A DNA stretch of 64,000 bases from Pedobacter sp. Bi126 (GTDB lineage Bacteria > Bacteroidota > Bacteroidia > Sphingobacteriales > Sphingobacteriaceae). Below, in pieces: positions 35,788 to 45,828 of the stretch. Under the pieces are notes generated by a model. That model did not search any database, was not told the origin of the DNA, and saw only the letters and a list, made by a program, of their open reading frames with translations. Location of the stretch: contig NZ_CAKKMS010000001.1 in NCBI RefSeq assembly GCF_918698245.1, positions 124,001-188,000 on the forward strand, in the 5' to 3' direction. The position numbers were made by a program, and so were the translations under genes. How positions within the stretch are numbered: the stretch's first letter is position 1; each line of letters begins with the position of its first letter.

Positions 35788-36573
35788 TTACAATGAGGGT
35801 GCCATCGATGCCCCAAAAACGTGTACAATGCCATTGGTAGCCACATAACCAGCACTGCGGTCATTGGTTCTGTTGTTATGCACAATTGGTGCCTGATCGC
35901 TGTTATTCAATATTTTCAGATAAAAAATGCCATTTTCGTCAAAGCCCTTGCCATTGTTGGCATAACCCAACATTGATGATTTGGACAACACCGCATTTGC
36001 GGGAAGAATTGATTTTACAGGGACATTATTGGCATTGAGATTATCGAAATTATACTTGCCCTGGCCTATCAGGTATAAGAAATAATTCTTTACATCTTCT
36101 CTCGGGTAATCGCTCCATTTGGTTGCAGGCTTGGTTATAGGTAGGCCTGTGGTGGGATTGATACCAGTAACAATTGGATAATCGAACCACAAACCTGCTG
36201 TTGGTATGTTGCTGGTTGTTACCGTTACGCCATTGGTTACTTTCGTTGGTAGTACCCTAACCCCAAGGTTATGCAGGAACAGGAAAGTACGATCATTCTT
36301 TTCATATTCTGCAAGGTCTATCCCTGCATACTCCAGGCCCAGTTTCATATACTTAAAAACGGTATCAGTCGGATCGTTTGCCATGCCCGTACCTGACGCC
36401 CTGTCTTCCAGAAACTTACGGGCCGATACACCAATATTGGGATCAAGCGTTTTCTTTACATAATCGTAATCTTTCTGACGTTCTAAACCGAACATTTTTC
36501 CGCAGCCACTTTGGCTAATCGCAATCAAAATCAATAAAGTTGATGGCAATATTCTATTTTTAAAAACTTTCAT
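35788..36573 (-). CDS. Fasciclin-like surface lipoprotein
   Basis: Lipoprotein of 261 residues directly downstream of SusD (56 bp). The signal ends in a lipobox (SQSGCGK, Cys near 24). The remainder resembles a fasciclin (FAS1) domain: ARKFLEDRAS, then a helical TVFKYMKLGLEYAGIDLAEY stretch, NDRTFLFLHNLG and the closing VATNGIVHVFGASMAPSL. FAS1 domains mediate adhesion and polysaccharide contacts. In this position it probably acts as an auxiliary surface glycan-binding protein, which is inference from context. Confidence 0.7.
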   Translation of the reverse strand: MKVFKNRILPSTLLILIAISQSGCGKMFGLERQKDYDYVKKTLDPNIGVSARKFLEDRASGTGMANDPTDTVFKYMKLGLEYAGIDLAEYEKNDRTFLFLHNLGVRVLPTKVTNGVTVTTSNIPTAGLWFDYPIVTGINPTTGLPITKPATKWSDYPREDVKNYFLYLIGQGKYNFDNLNANNVPVKSILPANAVLSKSSMLGYANNGKGFDENGIFYLKILNNSDQAPIVHNNRTNDRSAGYVATNGIVHVFGASMAPSL

Positions 36574-36629
36574 TTCTATATCATTTACGGCCTGCTGTTA
36601 TAGACAGGCCCACTGTTAAAAATTAACCA

Positions 36630-38189
36630 TTACTCGCCATAACCAGGGTTCTGTACCAGTTTTTTATTGGAATTCATTACTGCCCTGCTTAATGGCCAAT
36701 AAGAACGGCGCACATCAGTAAAACCTACAATATCAGTGTTGCCATTTCTAAGCTGGCGGTCTTTTAACACCGGATCCATAACTTCTTTCACTTTGTTTGT
36801 TCTTACCAGGTCGAACCAGCGTTTACCTTCGCCGATGAGTTCATACTGGCGCTCTTCTAAAATTGCATTTTCCATTGCTGCTTTAGCATTTACCTTAATA
36901 TCGGTTGCCAGATACTGATCTACATTTGCCCTTTTCCTCACAAAATTTAAATATTTAAGTGCGTTCGGCAAATCGTTGTTTCCGTTGAGCGCTTCGGCAT
37001 AAAGCAAGTAAATATCAGATAACCGGTACATTGGTAAATAAACCGGAGTATTCTGATTGTAATACAGGTTTAATTCTGTAGTAGGTATTGCCCCAACAGG
37101 GTTTGAAGGGCTTGGATAAAATTTAAGGAAACGATCGCGGTTGTTTAGGGCCGGATTAGCAACAGCATATACATCCAGTGTTTGTTTAGGCCTGATATCG
37201 TTGGTATGAACAGGTTGAGTCTGAGGCAAAAAGTAACTGGCGTACAAAAGTGGATCGAGCTGCATCTGCCTGTTATTGGGCGAATAAGATATCTGCATGC
37301 AGGCGCAACTGTTTGTGGTAAAATCCCAGTGGATAGACCAGATGGTTTCTATGCTCGCAGCAGGAGCAGTAAATATACTTTTCCAGCTGGCTGTTGGTTC
37401 CAGGTTGGCATCGGATGTACCGGTATAAAGTGCACCTTTTGGGTTTTTTGCTTTAAATAGGTTGTTTATCCAAAGAATGGCATTGGTATAGTCTTTTTTC
37501 CACATATAGGCATCTGCCAGGGCTGCACAAATAGCTCCTTCATTCATATAGTATACTGATGCATTCTGATTTTTAACCGTTAGGTCATAAGCTGTTTTTA
37601 AATCCTTGATGATCACATCGTCGAGAATTTGGGATGCTTTGGTTCTTTCCCGCTCTGCGGCAACCTGGCTATCTTCGTAAGGTTCCAACCAAACCGGCGC
37701 ATCGCCCCAAACCCTTACCAGGTAAAAATAAGCTATCGCCCTTATGGCATACGATTGTGCAAGGTTAGCATTCACAATTGCCTGGGTAACATTGTTATCT
37801 AAAGCGGGTACACCAGGGATGTATTTGATGTTACTGTTCGCCCTGGCGATCACAGTATAAAGCCTTGACCAATCTGCATACGGATTATCTGTGGTAAGGG
37901 CATTAAGGGCAATTTCCGTAGTATAAGTATTGGTGTAAGAGAGAAAACGGTCGAAATTATCGGCCCTGAATTCGCCCCAATAATGATAGCGATCGTTAAA
38001 CTGCGATTCGCCCACCATGGTGAGCTGAAAAGCAGAATACATCCCGGCCATAGCCGCATCAATATCATATTTAGATTTATAGAATTTATCGCTCGACACC
38101 TGCGAAACAGGCGCCTCTGTAAGATATTTTTTGCAACTGCCCATAGCGAGCAATAGCATGAAAATACAGGTATATTTTATTGTTTTCAT
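36630..38189 (-). CDS. SusD/RagB-like glycan-binding lipoprotein of the fucose/uronate locus
   Basis: Outer-membrane lipoprotein of 519 residues. Lipobox LLLAMGSCKK (Cys near 19), SusD-type YAIRAIAYFYLVRVWGDAPVW near 150-170, YRLSDIYLLYAEALNG and LEERQYELIGEGKRWFDLVR toward the end, and a complete C-terminus (NKKLVQNPGYGE). It starts 7 bp after the SusC stop. It would bind the acidic, fucose-containing oligosaccharide presented to the SusC channel. Confidence 0.95.
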   Translation of the reverse strand: MKTIKYTCIFMLLLAMGSCKKYLTEAPVSQVSSDKFYKSKYDIDAAMAGMYSAFQLTMVGESQFNDRYHYWGEFRADNFDRFLSYTNTYTTEIALNALTTDNPYADWSRLYTVIARANSNIKYIPGVPALDNNVTQAIVNANLAQSYAIRAIAYFYLVRVWGDAPVWLEPYEDSQVAAERERTKASQILDDVIIKDLKTAYDLTVKNQNASVYYMNEGAICAALADAYMWKKDYTNAILWINNLFKAKNPKGALYTGTSDANLEPTASWKSIFTAPAASIETIWSIHWDFTTNSCACMQISYSPNNRQMQLDPLLYASYFLPQTQPVHTNDIRPKQTLDVYAVANPALNNRDRFLKFYPSPSNPVGAIPTTELNLYYNQNTPVYLPMYRLSDIYLLYAEALNGNNDLPNALKYLNFVRKRANVDQYLATDIKVNAKAAMENAILEERQYELIGEGKRWFDLVRTNKVKEVMDPVLKDRQLRNGNTDIVGFTDVRRSYWPLSRAVMNSNKKLVQNPGYGE

Positions 38190-38196
38190 ATCCTTA

Positions 38197-41100
38197 TTAT
38201 AAACTGATGTTTAAACCAAATCCAAGTTCTCTTCTTTTAGGGTACTTTCCTGTGTCATCACCAGGGGTTAAAGGGTTAGAAGTGCTAAATTCAGGATCAT
38301 AGCCCTTGTAGTTTGTCCAGGTTAACAAATTTGTACCATATATAAATGCAGTTACCCCTTTTAGGTAAACCCGTTTTGCAAGCGCAGGATCCATGCTATA
38401 GGCAAACCTCATACTCGCAAGCCTGATAAAGGAACGGCTTTCCAGATAGGCACTGTTACCGTTCGCCTTTAAATTGCCTCTTGAAGGTCTGTTCGGATAA
38501 TATGGATATTTTGCAATATCGCCAGGTTTCTGCCACGAATTATACAGCACATCAGGATTGCCAGGGCCGGTATTGGATGGATTGTTAGCATTATACAACA
38601 GGGTATTGTAGATATCTCCACCTATAGATGCATTGAACAGCACATTCAATGAAAATCTTTTGTAGTTAAATGTATTGCCAAAACCGATATTAAACTTAGG
38701 CTGTGCATTGCCGATCACATGGCGGTCGCCGTCATCTATTAAACTGTCTCTTTTTATATTTGCCCATTCTGTATCTCCGCCAACAAGTTTACCTGAAGGA
38801 TCGTATAGGTTATGAACCGTTCCACTGTATGGCTGGCCGTTTAAAGTGTACTGTGGTTTTCCATTCACATACAGCGGTTTGTTATCTGCACCTAATACCA
38901 CGGTCAATTTATCCCAGCTATCGTTATAGGCGTTAGATTCGTTCCATTGGTAAACACCCAGGTTTTTCCAGCCATAAAAATCACCGATTTTTCCACCCTC
39001 CTGAACATACCATTTGTTACCTGCAATAAACGGAACACCGCCTGCCAGTTCTTTGATTGTGCCCCTTTCGAAATAAATATTAGCATCTATGTTCCACGAA
39101 AAATTCTTTTTCGAAATCGGCGTACCGGAAACGGTAAATTCTATCCCTTTATTAACAATTGAACCAAGGTTAACGATAACGGTTGAAAAGCCGGTTTCTT
39201 TAACCAGTTGGCGCTGGTATAATAGGTCTTTCGATTCTTTTTCATAAAGTTCGCCGGTAAAGTTTAATCTTCCTTTCAAAAATGTAAGATCCAAGCCCAG
39301 GTTTTTCTGAATCCCTGTTTCCCATTTAATCAGGCTGTTGCCTATCGAAGTATTATAGGCTGCGCCACCTACCCCATTATAATTTCCCTCAAACTGTACT
39401 TTTGTAATTGCACCATAATCCTCGATCTGATCGTTACCCACCCGGCCATAACTCGCACGGATTTTGGCATCATCAAGAAATGATTTAGACCAGTCCATAA
39501 ACTTTTCTGCTGAAAAACGCCAGGCCATCGATCCTGAATAAAAGGATCCGCGTTTGTTCTCCGGGCCAAAACGCGAAGAACCATCATTCCGGTACACCGC
39601 ACTTGCATAATACCTGCTCTTATAATCATAGTTTACCCTGGCAAAAATAGCCTGGTTGGTATTGGCCGTGCCCGTGGTATAGGTTTTAGAGCCCGTAAGA
39701 TAAGCTGGCAGTGTAACGGTAATTTCTTCACTTGCTGCATTCAGGTATTCCAGATGAAATACACTTTGCGTTCTACGTATGGCATTTGCACCCAATGTTG
39801 CACTTAGGGTATGGTCTTTAAACTTCTGGTTATAGTTAAAATAGGTTTGTGCTTCGTATCTGAAATTTTTGGTCAGTTCATTTATACCGTTGTTTGTATT
39901 CCGGTTTGGACTTACATAACGTGGCGCAAAAAATGTATACTGTGGATTTTCGTAAGCCAGGTTAAAAAGTGTGGTCCATTTAATATGCTTGGTAATATCA
40001 AAATCCAGCTGGTTGTTGATCTGTGCCGAATAGGTTTCGGTTTTATTGATTTCGTACATTGCATTTGCAACAGGATTCCGCTTCGAGGCAATGTAACTTG
40101 TTAATGCGCCATCGGGATAATAGATCAGTGAGTTTGCCGGCCTGTCGAAAATAACATTTACCGTTCTTGCAATGGGTATTTCATTCTTGGTTTGATAATA
40201 GAGCGAGAAATTGGAAGTATACTTCAGTTTTGGCAGTGCCTGATAGGAGATATTTAACCTGGTTTGAAGTGATTTGGCAAAACTGTTGATCACGATCGAT
40301 TTATCATCGATATAATTAACACTTGAATAATAATTAAAGGTTTTAGAGGCTCCTGCCAAACTCGCATTTACCTGGTTGCGCTGGCCGGTATTACCCAACA
40401 ACAGATCCTGAAGGTCATTATCTGAATTAAAAGAAACGTTTAATGAATCTGTATTTGAACCAGCGGTGATCAATCCCCCATTTTGCAGCCTTCTAAAGGC
40501 CCTAACCTCTTCAGAGTTGCTCTGAGGGAGTTTATGTGCCAGCTTACCAAACAAGTGTGTATACTGCACATCAACGCGGGGTTTACCTTCAATACCTTTT
40601 TTTGTGGTAATTAAAATTACCCCATTTGCGGCCTGTGCCCCATAAATAGAAGCAGAAGCTGCATCTTTGAGTATTTCGATGCCTGCAATATCCAATGGAT
40701 TAATGTTTCGGCCATTGTCTGTAATTACACCATCAACCACATAAAGCGGGCCTGCACCACCGTTTAAAGTAGTAACTCCTCTAATCTGAACCGTTCCTTC
40801 ACCGCCAGGACCACCATCGGTAGTGACGGTTACGCCTGATGCTTTTCCCTGTAAAGCATTCAAAAGGTCTACAGGCTGCCGCTCCTGGATATCTTTGGCC
40901 GAAACAGAAGAAACCGCAGAACTTAGGTCGCTTCTTTTAACTTTACCACCAAAACCGATTACAACCACATCGTCTAACGCGCTTGATGCGTCTTCCAGCA
41001 CAATGTTCATTGCTCCTTCGCCAACCTTCCTTTCAATGGTTGTATACCCGATCATGTTAAACTGAAGAATGGCATTCGGGACTACAGAAATGGTAAACTT

Positions 41101-41316
41101 CCCGTTATTATCAGTCGATACGCCACCGGTTTGATCTTTTACCCGAACCGTTACCCCTGGCAGGGCTGCCCCGCTACGGTCTTTTACAGTTCCCGAAACC
41201 TTAGTTTGTCCCTGGGCAGAAAGATCAGTGTTGATCAAAGTGAGCAAACACGCAAATATGGCTACCTTAAGCAGCATTAAATGCGCAGAGAAAAATCTTG
41301 TAAATTTTCTTTTCAT
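38197..41316 (-). CDS. SusC-family TonB-dependent transporter of the fucose/uronate locus
   Basis: Outer-membrane importer of 1039 residues. Signal region to about 35 (LSAQ), carboxypeptidase-regulatory-like domain (about 37-110, TKVSGTVKDRSGAALPGVTV), DDVVVIGFGGKVKRSDLSSAV, plug (about 130-245, including EILKDAASASIYGAQAANGVI) and barrel ending ELGFGLNISL. No STN domain, so regulation must be by another route. First gene of the eleven-gene minus-strand locus. No clear TAnnTTTG element was found in its upstream region, which instead has a 9-bp inverted repeat about 180 bp away. Confidence 0.95.
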   Translation of the reverse strand: MKRKFTRFFSAHLMLLKVAIFACLLTLINTDLSAQGQTKVSGTVKDRSGAALPGVTVRVKDQTGGVSTDNNGKFTISVVPNAILQFNMIGYTTIERKVGEGAMNIVLEDASSALDDVVVIGFGGKVKRSDLSSAVSSVSAKDIQERQPVDLLNALQGKASGVTVTTDGGPGGEGTVQIRGVTTLNGGAGPLYVVDGVITDNGRNINPLDIAGIEILKDAASASIYGAQAANGVILITTKKGIEGKPRVDVQYTHLFGKLAHKLPQSNSEEVRAFRRLQNGGLITAGSNTDSLNVSFNSDNDLQDLLLGNTGQRNQVNASLAGASKTFNYYSSVNYIDDKSIVINSFAKSLQTRLNISYQALPKLKYTSNFSLYYQTKNEIPIARTVNVIFDRPANSLIYYPDGALTSYIASKRNPVANAMYEINKTETYSAQINNQLDFDITKHIKWTTLFNLAYENPQYTFFAPRYVSPNRNTNNGINELTKNFRYEAQTYFNYNQKFKDHTLSATLGANAIRRTQSVFHLEYLNAASEEITVTLPAYLTGSKTYTTGTANTNQAIFARVNYDYKSRYYASAVYRNDGSSRFGPENKRGSFYSGSMAWRFSAEKFMDWSKSFLDDAKIRASYGRVGNDQIEDYGAITKVQFEGNYNGVGGAAYNTSIGNSLIKWETGIQKNLGLDLTFLKGRLNFTGELYEKESKDLLYQRQLVKETGFSTVIVNLGSIVNKGIEFTVSGTPISKKNFSWNIDANIYFERGTIKELAGGVPFIAGNKWYVQEGGKIGDFYGWKNLGVYQWNESNAYNDSWDKLTVVLGADNKPLYVNGKPQYTLNGQPYSGTVHNLYDPSGKLVGGDTEWANIKRDSLIDDGDRHVIGNAQPKFNIGFGNTFNYKRFSLNVLFNASIGGDIYNTLLYNANNPSNTGPGNPDVLYNSWQKPGDIAKYPYYPNRPSRGNLKANGNSAYLESRSFIRLASMRFAYSMDPALAKRVYLKGVTAFIYGTNLLTWTNYKGYDPEFSTSNPLTPGDDTGKYPKRRELGFGLNISL

Positions 41317-41878
41317 ACCGCTGAATTAAAAGTTAGTGGAAAGTAGACTGGAGAGACAGGCCGAACGGCCCGATGGCTGACGTTTAACAAATGACTTGTA
41401 AAAAAACGCCAATGGTTCTCAAAACCTGGGTAATTTCTGTTACTCATACGTTTTAGTTTTATATTTGGTTACTGCAATTAAAGGATAAAACAAGAAATAG
41501 TTGGCGCAAGAATTGGCGAATTAGTCAACTATTTTGGCAAATATCTTTTCCGCACTCAAAAATCCTTTCCTAATGAAAATGGCTATATTTATCCCTTCCA
41601 GACATGCCTGGCGCTAAAATTGCATGGTTAACCCAGAATATAATTTTTAAATTGCCTGTTAATGATGATGTCAAAATAGCTTTTAAACGGATCTGGTGCG
41701 GCGAACAGAGCAGCAAAACAACTTAATCGACTGAAAAACAAATATTTACCACAAAACAAGCTCAGCAAAGAAAAATAAATTGGAATAGCACCGCTAATGA
41801 ATGCAAAATCTTTGCATGAAATCGGGTAACAAAAAATAAATTAATCCACTTTTAGGACTGTACGCAATGGCTACTTAA
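41317..41878. other. Intergenic region between GH95 and SusC
   Basis: This 562-bp region has the inverted repeat listed separately, a 7-bp perfect hairpin (ATGCAAA/TTTGCAT, 41801-41817) about 60 bp after the GH95 stop, and a 40-codon plus-strand frame (41604-41726). The short frame has a plausible composition but no visible ribosome-binding site, so I do not call it a gene. No tRNA is visible. Confidence 0.35.
41495..41534. repeat. Nine-bp perfect inverted repeat upstream of SusC
   Basis: AAATAGTTG (41495-41503) and CAACTATTT (41526-41534) are exact complements separated by 22 bp that contain the CG-rich words GCGCAAG and TTGGCGAA. It may be an operator with half-sites about three helical turns apart, or a weak stem-loop. 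Confidence 0.3.
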
Positions 41879-44455
41879 TTAATCAGCAGAAGTGATTAAA
41901 TAGGTCTCTCCTTTTTTAACGTTGAGCTCATAAACATAACTCTGCTTTAAATTGAGTGGCTGCAAGGCTGTTTTGCTATGGTTAAGGTATTGCGTTTCCA
42001 CAACATTTTCAATACCGTCTGTTCGGGGGGCTGCATCCGAATTGTTAATCTTAATTTTCGTAAATGTCCTGATTTTACATTTTCCGGTTCTGTTTGCTTT
42101 AATGGATGCCCTTTTGAGCATCCCGTTGGCCCATTGTATTCCTACATTGTAATCTCCTCTTGCTTTAATTCCCGATATTTTTCCCGATAGCCATGCATCA
42201 GGCAGTGCAGGGAGCAAAACCAGCTCGCCATAATGGCTCTGCAGCAACATCTCTGTCATCCCGGCGGTAGCTCCAAAATTACCGTCGATCTGAAAAGGAG
42301 GATGTGCGTCAAAAAGATTTGGATAGGCTCCGCCACCGCTCATCTGTCCTTTTGGCGAAAGTGGATCAATATAATTTAATGCCGATAGCAGTACCTGATA
42401 AGCATGATTACCATCCTGCAGCCTCGCCCACCAGTTTGTTTTCCATGCCATAGACCAACCTGTACTCACATCTCCACGATGCAATAAAGACTGCTTTGCT
42501 GCCGATGAAAGTGCCGGGTTTTCATAAACATTGATCTGTCCGGCAGGATAAAGGCCGTAAAGCTGAGAAATGTGCCTGTGTTGATCATTAGGATCATCCC
42601 AATCCTGAAACCATTCCTGCAGTTGTCCGTATTGCCCAATCTGATAAGGATATAACCTGGCTTTAGCCTGCTTAAGTTGCTCTGCAAACGCATAATCGTT
42701 TTTCAAAACCTGCGAGGCCTGGATGCACTGTTCAAAAAGTTCCCGGATAATCGACATATCCATTGTAGAGGCAATACTCAATTGATAGGCTTTGTCCTTT
42801 ATTTTAACTACATTCTCGGGAGAAGTGGAAGGATTGGTAACCAGATAGCCCGTTTTAGGATCCGTTATTAACCATTCCAACATAAATTCTGCTGCACCTT
42901 TCATTAAAGGATATCCTGTTTTCTCCAAGAAAAGGGTATCATTGGTATAGCGGTAATGTTCAAACAGGTGGGTGCTTAGCCAGGCTCCGGCCATGGGCCA
43001 GCAGGTTTTTCTGGGCATCTCCCGCTCCTCTTTATCAAAGGCACCAACCGGAGAGGTTTTGGCCCAGATATCCGAATTGTGATGCGCTACCCACCCTTTA
43101 CTGATGTTATAATTTACATTGGCTGTTACCGCCCCATTAACCGAAAGGTTTTTGATGAGGTTAAATAAGGGCTCATTACACTCGGTAAGATTGGTATTTT
43201 CTGCCAGCCAGTAATTCATCTGTGTATTGATGTTGGTGGTATAGTTACTGCCCCAGGGTGGCTGCACCAGATCATTCCAGAGGCCTTGCAGGTTCGTAGC
43301 CTGACCGCCTTTTCTTGAGCTTGAAATTAACAGGTACCTTCCATACTGATAATAGAGTGTCAGCAGATTTTGATCGGGAACTGGGCTGTTCTTAAAACGC
43401 AGCAACCGTTCGTTCGTTGGCAACTGGTCCGATTTCAGATCAGCATTTCCCAATTCAAATTTTACCCGGTTAAAAAGGTTTTGATAATCACTTACATGGT
43501 TGGTATAAAGCCGCGAACTGCCTTTTTTAATGGCCTTGTTCATATTTGAGCGCGTTTGTGCCGATGGATCTTTACCTGCTAAACCTGCCGACTTATTAAA
43601 ACCGTTAAAACTTGTTGTACCTGTTAGGTAGATCACCACTTCTGTTGCCTTGCTTACCGTTAAAGCAGAAGGAGTACTTTTCACGGTTCCACCAACATTT
43701 GCCACCTTCAGCCTGATCTGAAAATTCATTCCTTCTTTTTCATCGTACACCACCTGTTGCGGATCATAATCTCTTGCTGCCACATATTTTGGCGCTTTAC
43801 CGTTCAAAATCAACTGGTGTTGATCTGCGCTTGCAACAGTATATTTCAGTTTGCTCGTTAAACCAGCACTGAAACTAATTGAATTTGCCTTATTTGCCGT
43901 TATCTTCATCACCAATACCTGATCGGGATAACTCATATAAGTCTGCCGGGTATAATTAATTCCGTCTACGGTATATTTTACCAACGATACCGCATTAACA
44001 AGATCAAGTTCGCGGTAGTAATTTGTAAAAGCCGTATTTTTATGGTCAAAATCCAAAAACAAATCACCCATAGGGAGATATCTTGCCGAATATGGTCCCT
44101 GCATTTTGCTCCATAGTGACGTAGCTTTTAGATAATCACCTTCGAACATTGCTTTCCTTACCTGAGGTAGCAGAACTGGCCCATCAGGGTTATTTCCAGG
44201 GTCAGGATAACCAGACCATAGCGTACTTTCGTTTAGCTGTAACCGTTCCCGCTGCACATTTCCGAATACCATGGCACCCATTTTTCCGTTGCCTAAAGGC
44301 AGCGCCTCTTCCCAAACCCCGGCTGGCTGATTGTACCAAAGTTTTAATGGTCTGGAAGTATTTTTTTGAGCGTTAATCCTTGTAACACCAAGGCATATCA
44401 AGCAAACAACTAACTTAAAAATTAAAACATTTTTTTTATTACTGATGATCTCCAT
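41879..44455 (-). CDS. GH95 alpha-L-fucosidase (or alpha-L-galactosidase)
   Basis: Secreted inverting enzyme of 858 residues, complete. Signal peptide to about 30 (RINAQ). N-terminal beta-sandwich with LPLGNGKMGAMVFG and LQLNESTLWSG, helical linker, (alpha/alpha)6 barrel and a C-terminal sheet. The catalytic set known from the Bifidobacterium enzyme is recognisable: N408 and N410 in TTNINTQMNYW, E547 in STSPEN and D724 in FQIDGNFG. Most members cut alpha-1,2-fucose; a few prefer L-galactose. It is separated by 562 bp from SusC and has its own -7-like element, so it is probably a satellite gene of the same locus. Confidence 0.93.
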   Translation of the reverse strand: MEIISNKKNVLIFKLVVCLICLGVTRINAQKNTSRPLKLWYNQPAGVWEEALPLGNGKMGAMVFGNVQRERLQLNESTLWSGYPDPGNNPDGPVLLPQVRKAMFEGDYLKATSLWSKMQGPYSARYLPMGDLFLDFDHKNTAFTNYYRELDLVNAVSLVKYTVDGINYTRQTYMSYPDQVLVMKITANKANSISFSAGLTSKLKYTVASADQHQLILNGKAPKYVAARDYDPQQVVYDEKEGMNFQIRLKVANVGGTVKSTPSALTVSKATEVVIYLTGTTSFNGFNKSAGLAGKDPSAQTRSNMNKAIKKGSSRLYTNHVSDYQNLFNRVKFELGNADLKSDQLPTNERLLRFKNSPVPDQNLLTLYYQYGRYLLISSSRKGGQATNLQGLWNDLVQPPWGSNYTTNINTQMNYWLAENTNLTECNEPLFNLIKNLSVNGAVTANVNYNISKGWVAHHNSDIWAKTSPVGAFDKEEREMPRKTCWPMAGAWLSTHLFEHYRYTNDTLFLEKTGYPLMKGAAEFMLEWLITDPKTGYLVTNPSTSPENVVKIKDKAYQLSIASTMDMSIIRELFEQCIQASQVLKNDYAFAEQLKQAKARLYPYQIGQYGQLQEWFQDWDDPNDQHRHISQLYGLYPAGQINVYENPALSSAAKQSLLHRGDVSTGWSMAWKTNWWARLQDGNHAYQVLLSALNYIDPLSPKGQMSGGGAYPNLFDAHPPFQIDGNFGATAGMTEMLLQSHYGELVLLPALPDAWLSGKISGIKARGDYNVGIQWANGMLKRASIKANRTGKCKIRTFTKIKINNSDAAPRTDGIENVVETQYLNHSKTALQPLNLKQSYVYELNVKKGETYLITSAD

Positions 44456-44516
44456 ATCAGGATATGATAAATATTTGGTTAGGACCGGTTTATTCGGCCA
44501 TTGCTTAAAAAAGCTT

Positions 44517-44524
44517 CAAAACTA
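44517..44524 (-). promoter_or_regulatory. Possible -7 element for GH95
   Basis: TAGTTTTG on the minus strand matches TAnnTTTG, 61 bp before the GH95 ATG. No TTTG stands at the right spacing upstream of it. Confidence 0.3.
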
Positions 44525-44992
44525 ATACAGCCTGCAAAAATTATAGATAAACAGCATTGCCTATCTCTTACTTTCTGTTTATAAAATAACGGAGTCCGCA
44601 TTATATTTTAATCTGCAACTACGTCATAATTCATCGTTTTTTTTTAATCGGAATTATCCATTTAGTCAACAAAATTGACATCAGCTGCCAACCTCATATT
44701 TAAAACTAAGCCAATTTTGTTTAATATCCTTTAAATATGATTGACTAATATGCATCGATTTAACATTATTTGTATCAATCAAGTATAAGCCGATTGCTTT
44801 TTTTAAACCCTCTGTACTAAAGACCTGCCGAAGCTTAAACCACGATAAACAACTAGATTAAATCATTTTTTTACCGATGACGAAAATGCTGAACTTAATC
44901 CGTATTACTACTTTTACTACGACGGTCAATATTCGAAACCCACAAAGTGGAGATGAACTCATAATTGCCAAAACCGGATAAAGGAGGATAAG

Positions 44993-45020
44993 AAAAGGCA
45001 AGCCTAAGCGCTTGCCTTTT
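44993..45020 (-). terminator. Rho-independent terminator of the PL20/PL13-like lyase gene
   Basis: Perfect 11-bp arms (AAAAGGCAAGC at 44993-45003, GCTTGCCTTTT at 45010-45020) with a 6-nt loop, 13 bp past the stop of the minus-strand lyase gene. The A/T-rich outer pairs make it potentially bidirectional. Confidence 0.85.
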
Positions 45021-45033
45021 TCTTACATTGATT

Positions 45034-45828
45034 TTATTGCGCTGCATCGGCATAAGTTGTACCGATTCTTATTTTTTTAACAAAATGCGTTGCCTGCGAA
45101 GAATCGCCACCATATACACCCCATTTCGGATCACAGTAATCAACATCTAAAGTTCTGCAATACAACCGCTGACTACCATTTGCAAGAGTCTGTTTAACCC
45201 CATTGTACCAGAATTCAATATAGCCCACTGCAGGATCTCTGGATACTTTCATCCTGATAACGAATTTAAGCCAGGTGTTAACGGCCAGGGTGGTAGACCA
45301 TGGTACTGTGGCCACGTGGTTATCGTCGAAATGCTGTAATTCGAGGTTTCCTGATTTGGTTCTGAGCATCAATGGATGATTTTGTAGCGATCCGGTAGTT
45401 GGATAGGATTTCCATTGAAATATGGCCTCCGTTTTTAGTGTAGTGGGCATATAGATTTTACTGGTCCAGCCAATGTATATTTCATCCCCATCCTGTGCTT
45501 CATAATTTTTGGCACCATGCCCTTCTGTCCTATGGCTGTTAGCAGGCTTTAAAAATTTCCAGGTTAGTGTGCCTGTCTCATCATTTACGGTAGTCACCGT
45601 TCCTGTACCTTCAATGTTAATGTCTTTCCATACGTTGGCCGATCCGTTGGAGGCATCACCATTAAAAAGCACAGACATAATTTGTACTCCTCCTGATGCG
45701 GTGTTTTGCTGCAGCAAGGCTTTATCAGTTTTTTCTGCTGACGCTTCCGTTGTTGCTTGTTTCTTGCAGCCATACTGCATTACCGTGGCGCAGGCAAGCG
45801 CCAGAATAACTGGTTTAAAAGTTCTCAT
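45034..45828 (-). CDS. PL20/PL13-like polysaccharide lyase lipoprotein
   Basis: Lipoprotein of 264 residues (MQYGCKKQ, Cys near 21) with a beta-jelly-roll of the Polysacc_lyase type shared by PL20 glucuronan lyases and PL13 heparinase I. Visible segments are SHRTEGHGAKNYEAQDGDEIYIGW, EAIFQWKSYP, VNTWLKFVIRMKVS, GYIEFWYNGVKQ and the closing PKWGVYGGDSSQATHFVKKIRIG. Length is right for PL20. Together with the PL38-like and PL6 enzymes it argues for a uronan backbone. It is monocistronic with its own strong terminator. It could instead be a non-catalytic glycan-binding jelly roll; I lean to an enzyme. Confidence 0.7.
   Translation of the reverse strand: MRTFKPVILALACATVMQYGCKKQATTEASAEKTDKALLQQNTASGGVQIMSVLFNGDASNGSANVWKDINIEGTGTVTTVNDETGTLTWKFLKPANSHRTEGHGAKNYEAQDGDEIYIGWTSKIYMPTTLKTEAIFQWKSYPTTGSLQNHPLMLRTKSGNLELQHFDDNHVATVPWSTTLAVNTWLKFVIRMKVSRDPAVGYIEFWYNGVKQTLANGSQRLYCRTLDVDYCDPKWGVYGGDSSQATHFVKKIRIGTTYADAAQ

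Larger units (their letters stand above)
44456..45033. other. Intergenic region upstream of GH95
   Basis: This 578-bp AT-rich region holds the possible GH95 -7 element and, at the other end, the terminator of the lyase gene. A 35-residue plus-strand open stretch (44849-44956, containing NPYYYFYYDGQYSKPTKW) reads like the tail of a lost protein but has no start codon. I recognise no family for it. Confidence 0.3.

Noticed and set aside
23591..41316. A pure alginate utilisation locus
   Set aside because: PL6 and the alginate-lyase-superfamily protein alone would allow it, but three fucosidases, GH31, GH88 and GH105 are not part of known alginate loci.
41604..41726. 40-codon plus-strand frame in the SusC/GH95 gap
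   Set aside because: No ribosome-binding site, no recognisable family and AT-rich surroundings; could be chance or a decayed gene.
44849..44956. Startless 35-residue tyrosine-rich frame
   Set aside because: No start codon or homology that I recognise; noted only as possible remnant in the intergenic entry.
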